The position numbers and the translations under genes were made by a program. DNA of 5,359 bases from NCBI GenBank assembly GCA_027027675.1, contig JALVKT010000048.1, positions 1 to 5,359 on the forward strand, in the 5' to 3' direction. This DNA comes from Thermofilaceae archaeon (GTDB taxonomy: Archaea; Thermoproteota; Thermoprotei; Thermofilales; Thermofilaceae). Positions 4,508 through 5,359 of this stretch are shown in pieces. The notes below the pieces were generated by a model. The model searched no databases. It saw nothing but the letters and a program-made list of their open reading frames with translations, and was not told where the DNA came from. How positions within the stretch are numbered: position 1 is the stretch's first letter; every line of letters begins with the position of its first letter.

Positions 4508-5359
4508 GCCCAACTTCTCCCCGAGCCCGTACCTCCCAAGGTACTCCTCCCTCATGTCCCGGGGCACGCCTCCCTCCCTTACTATCCGCCTATACACATC
4601 CACGCTCCCCCGAGCCCTCCTCTCCTTCGTGGCAAGGTCGACCTCGTAAAGCCCAAACCTCTGGCCAAACCCCCTGGCCCACTCATAGTTGTCCGTCAAA
4701 GCCCAGTACATGTAAGCCCTAACGTCAAGCCCCTCCCCAACCTTCCTCTCAACAGCCGCCACGTGACTCACAATGTAGAGCGGCCGCAACACGTCCCTCG
4801 AATCCCCCACGCCGTTCTCCGTGACATACACGGGCCTCCCATATCTCGACGCCAAGTCCAACACGTCGAGCATGCCCTCAGGGTAAAGCTCCCACCCCAT
4901 CTCGCTGCACGGCCTCCCATCCCTCGAGAAGCCCCCCGGCACGCACGAGTACCCGTACCCATCGACACCCCTAAACCTCGAGGCCGGAATACCCCTCCAC
5001 CTGGGCTCGCTCCTCTCAACAACAACCCTCGTATAGTAGTTCACGCCCAGCCAGTCAAGCCTGCCGCCGAGATGCGCCACGCGCGAGCCGCTCCCCTCCA
5101 AGCCCTCATCGTACAGGCCCCGCGTCCAAGCCTCCAAGATATACCTGTTATGAAGGTACCCCAGCGCCTCAGCCGCCTCCCCGTCCCCCGGCCCCAGCGG
5201 GTACACGGGAGCCAGGTTATGTATAACGCCGACCTCGGCCGCAGACCCCGAGTCGCCGTCGGCGCGCACCCCGTCCCACCTCTTTATCTGGTCATACGCC
5301 CTCGCATGTGCGACAACGATGTTCCGCACAGCCCTCAACGCGAGCTCAGGGCTCAAAAT
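4502..5359 (-). CDS. GH1 beta-glycosidase (LacS-type), C-terminal part; 5' end outside window
   Basis: Retaining beta-glycosidase of glycoside hydrolase family 1, which hydrolyses beta-linked gluco/galactosides; the closest family I recognise is the archaeal LacS/BgaS group. The 285 visible residues align in order with the C-terminal 60 percent of Sulfolobus LacS: the helix ending VVAHARAYD, LDWLGVNYYTR, GWELYPEG, the nucleophile motif YVTENG (Glu at 4819-4817), PLYIVSHV, and WALTDNYEWARGFGQRFGL with the substrate-binding Glu-Trp (4684-4679). The acid/base Glu of the NEP motif should lie some 20-25 residues upstream of the window edge. The frame is open to the edge (Ile before the TTG at 5356), so that TTG is an internal Leu, not the start. 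No disruption is seen. Two cysteines about a dozen residues apart (SCVPGG and RPCSEM) could pair, as intracellular disulfides are common in such organisms. No signal peptide can be judged because the N terminus is missing. Confidence 0.95.
   Translation of the reverse strand: MLSPELALRAVRNIVVAHARAYDQIKRWDGVRADGDSGSAAEVGVIHNLAPVYPLGPGDGEAAEALGYLHNRYILEAWTRGLYDEGLEGSGSRVAHLGGRLDWLGVNYYTRVVVERSEPRWRGIPASRFRGVDGYGYSCVPGGFSRDGRPCSEMGWELYPEGMLDVLDLASRYGRPVYVTENGVGDSRDVLRPLYIVSHVAAVERKVGEGLDVRAYMYWALTDNYEWARGFGQRFGLYEVDLATKERRARGSVDVYRRIVREGGVPRDMREEYLGRYGLGEKLGL

Noticed and set aside
3996..4722. Two + strand open frames opposite the MNT, HEPN and glycosidase genes.
   Set aside because: Ser/Pro-rich products without motifs, antisense to three well-supported genes.

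Overview
The window is GC-rich and tightly packed. It uses AGG arginine and ATA isoleucine codons freely, starts several genes with TTG or GTG, and has AT-rich TATA-like boxes about 30-40 bases upstream of starts. These traits, together with a LacS-type family 1 glycosidase, a VapBC pair, a HEPN/MNT pair and a membrane-anchored DsbA-like protein, point to a hyperthermophilic crenarchaeon (Thermoproteota, Desulfurococcales/Pyrodictiaceae-like). The species is not identifiable from the sequence alone.

Layout, left to right. (1) Bases 1-865, + strand: an unrecognised, largely helical protein with a four-cysteine cluster near its C terminus; its 5' end may lie outside the window. (2) 866-908: a short intergenic region with a TATA box. 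(3) 909-2297, +: a membrane-anchored, extracytoplasmic DsbA/thioredoxin-fold protein with a CPFC active site. (4) 2298-2333: a T tract that could be a terminator, a promoter box or both, and a perfect 20-bp palindrome that runs into the next start codon. (5) 2334-2982, +: a VapB-type (AbrB fold) antitoxin overlapping a VapC-type PIN toxin. The toxin gene appears to carry a one-base frameshift just after its first catalytic aspartate. (6) 3002-3733, +: a divergent glycerophosphodiester phosphodiesterase. (7) On the - strand, converging on and overlapping the phosphodiesterase 3' end: an MNT nucleotidyltransferase (3647-4129) preceded by its HEPN partner (4041-4475), overlapping by 89 bases. (8) 4502-5359, -: the C-terminal part of a GH1 beta-glycosidase running off the right edge.

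The + strand genes probably form at least two transcription units: the DsbA-like gene alone, then vapBC with the phosphodiesterase. The - strand genes are packed like one unit (glycosidase, HEPN, MNT), though a TATA-like box at the glycosidase stop codon could start HEPN/MNT separately. Two two-gene toxin-antitoxin-type modules thus flank a single phosphodiesterase gene within about 2.2 kb. The points most worth checking are the apparent vapC frameshift, the palindrome centred on the vapB start codon, and the altered motifs of the HEPN/MNT pair. No RNA genes, insertion sequences or CRISPR repeats were recognised, and no gene-free stretch exceeds 300 bases.
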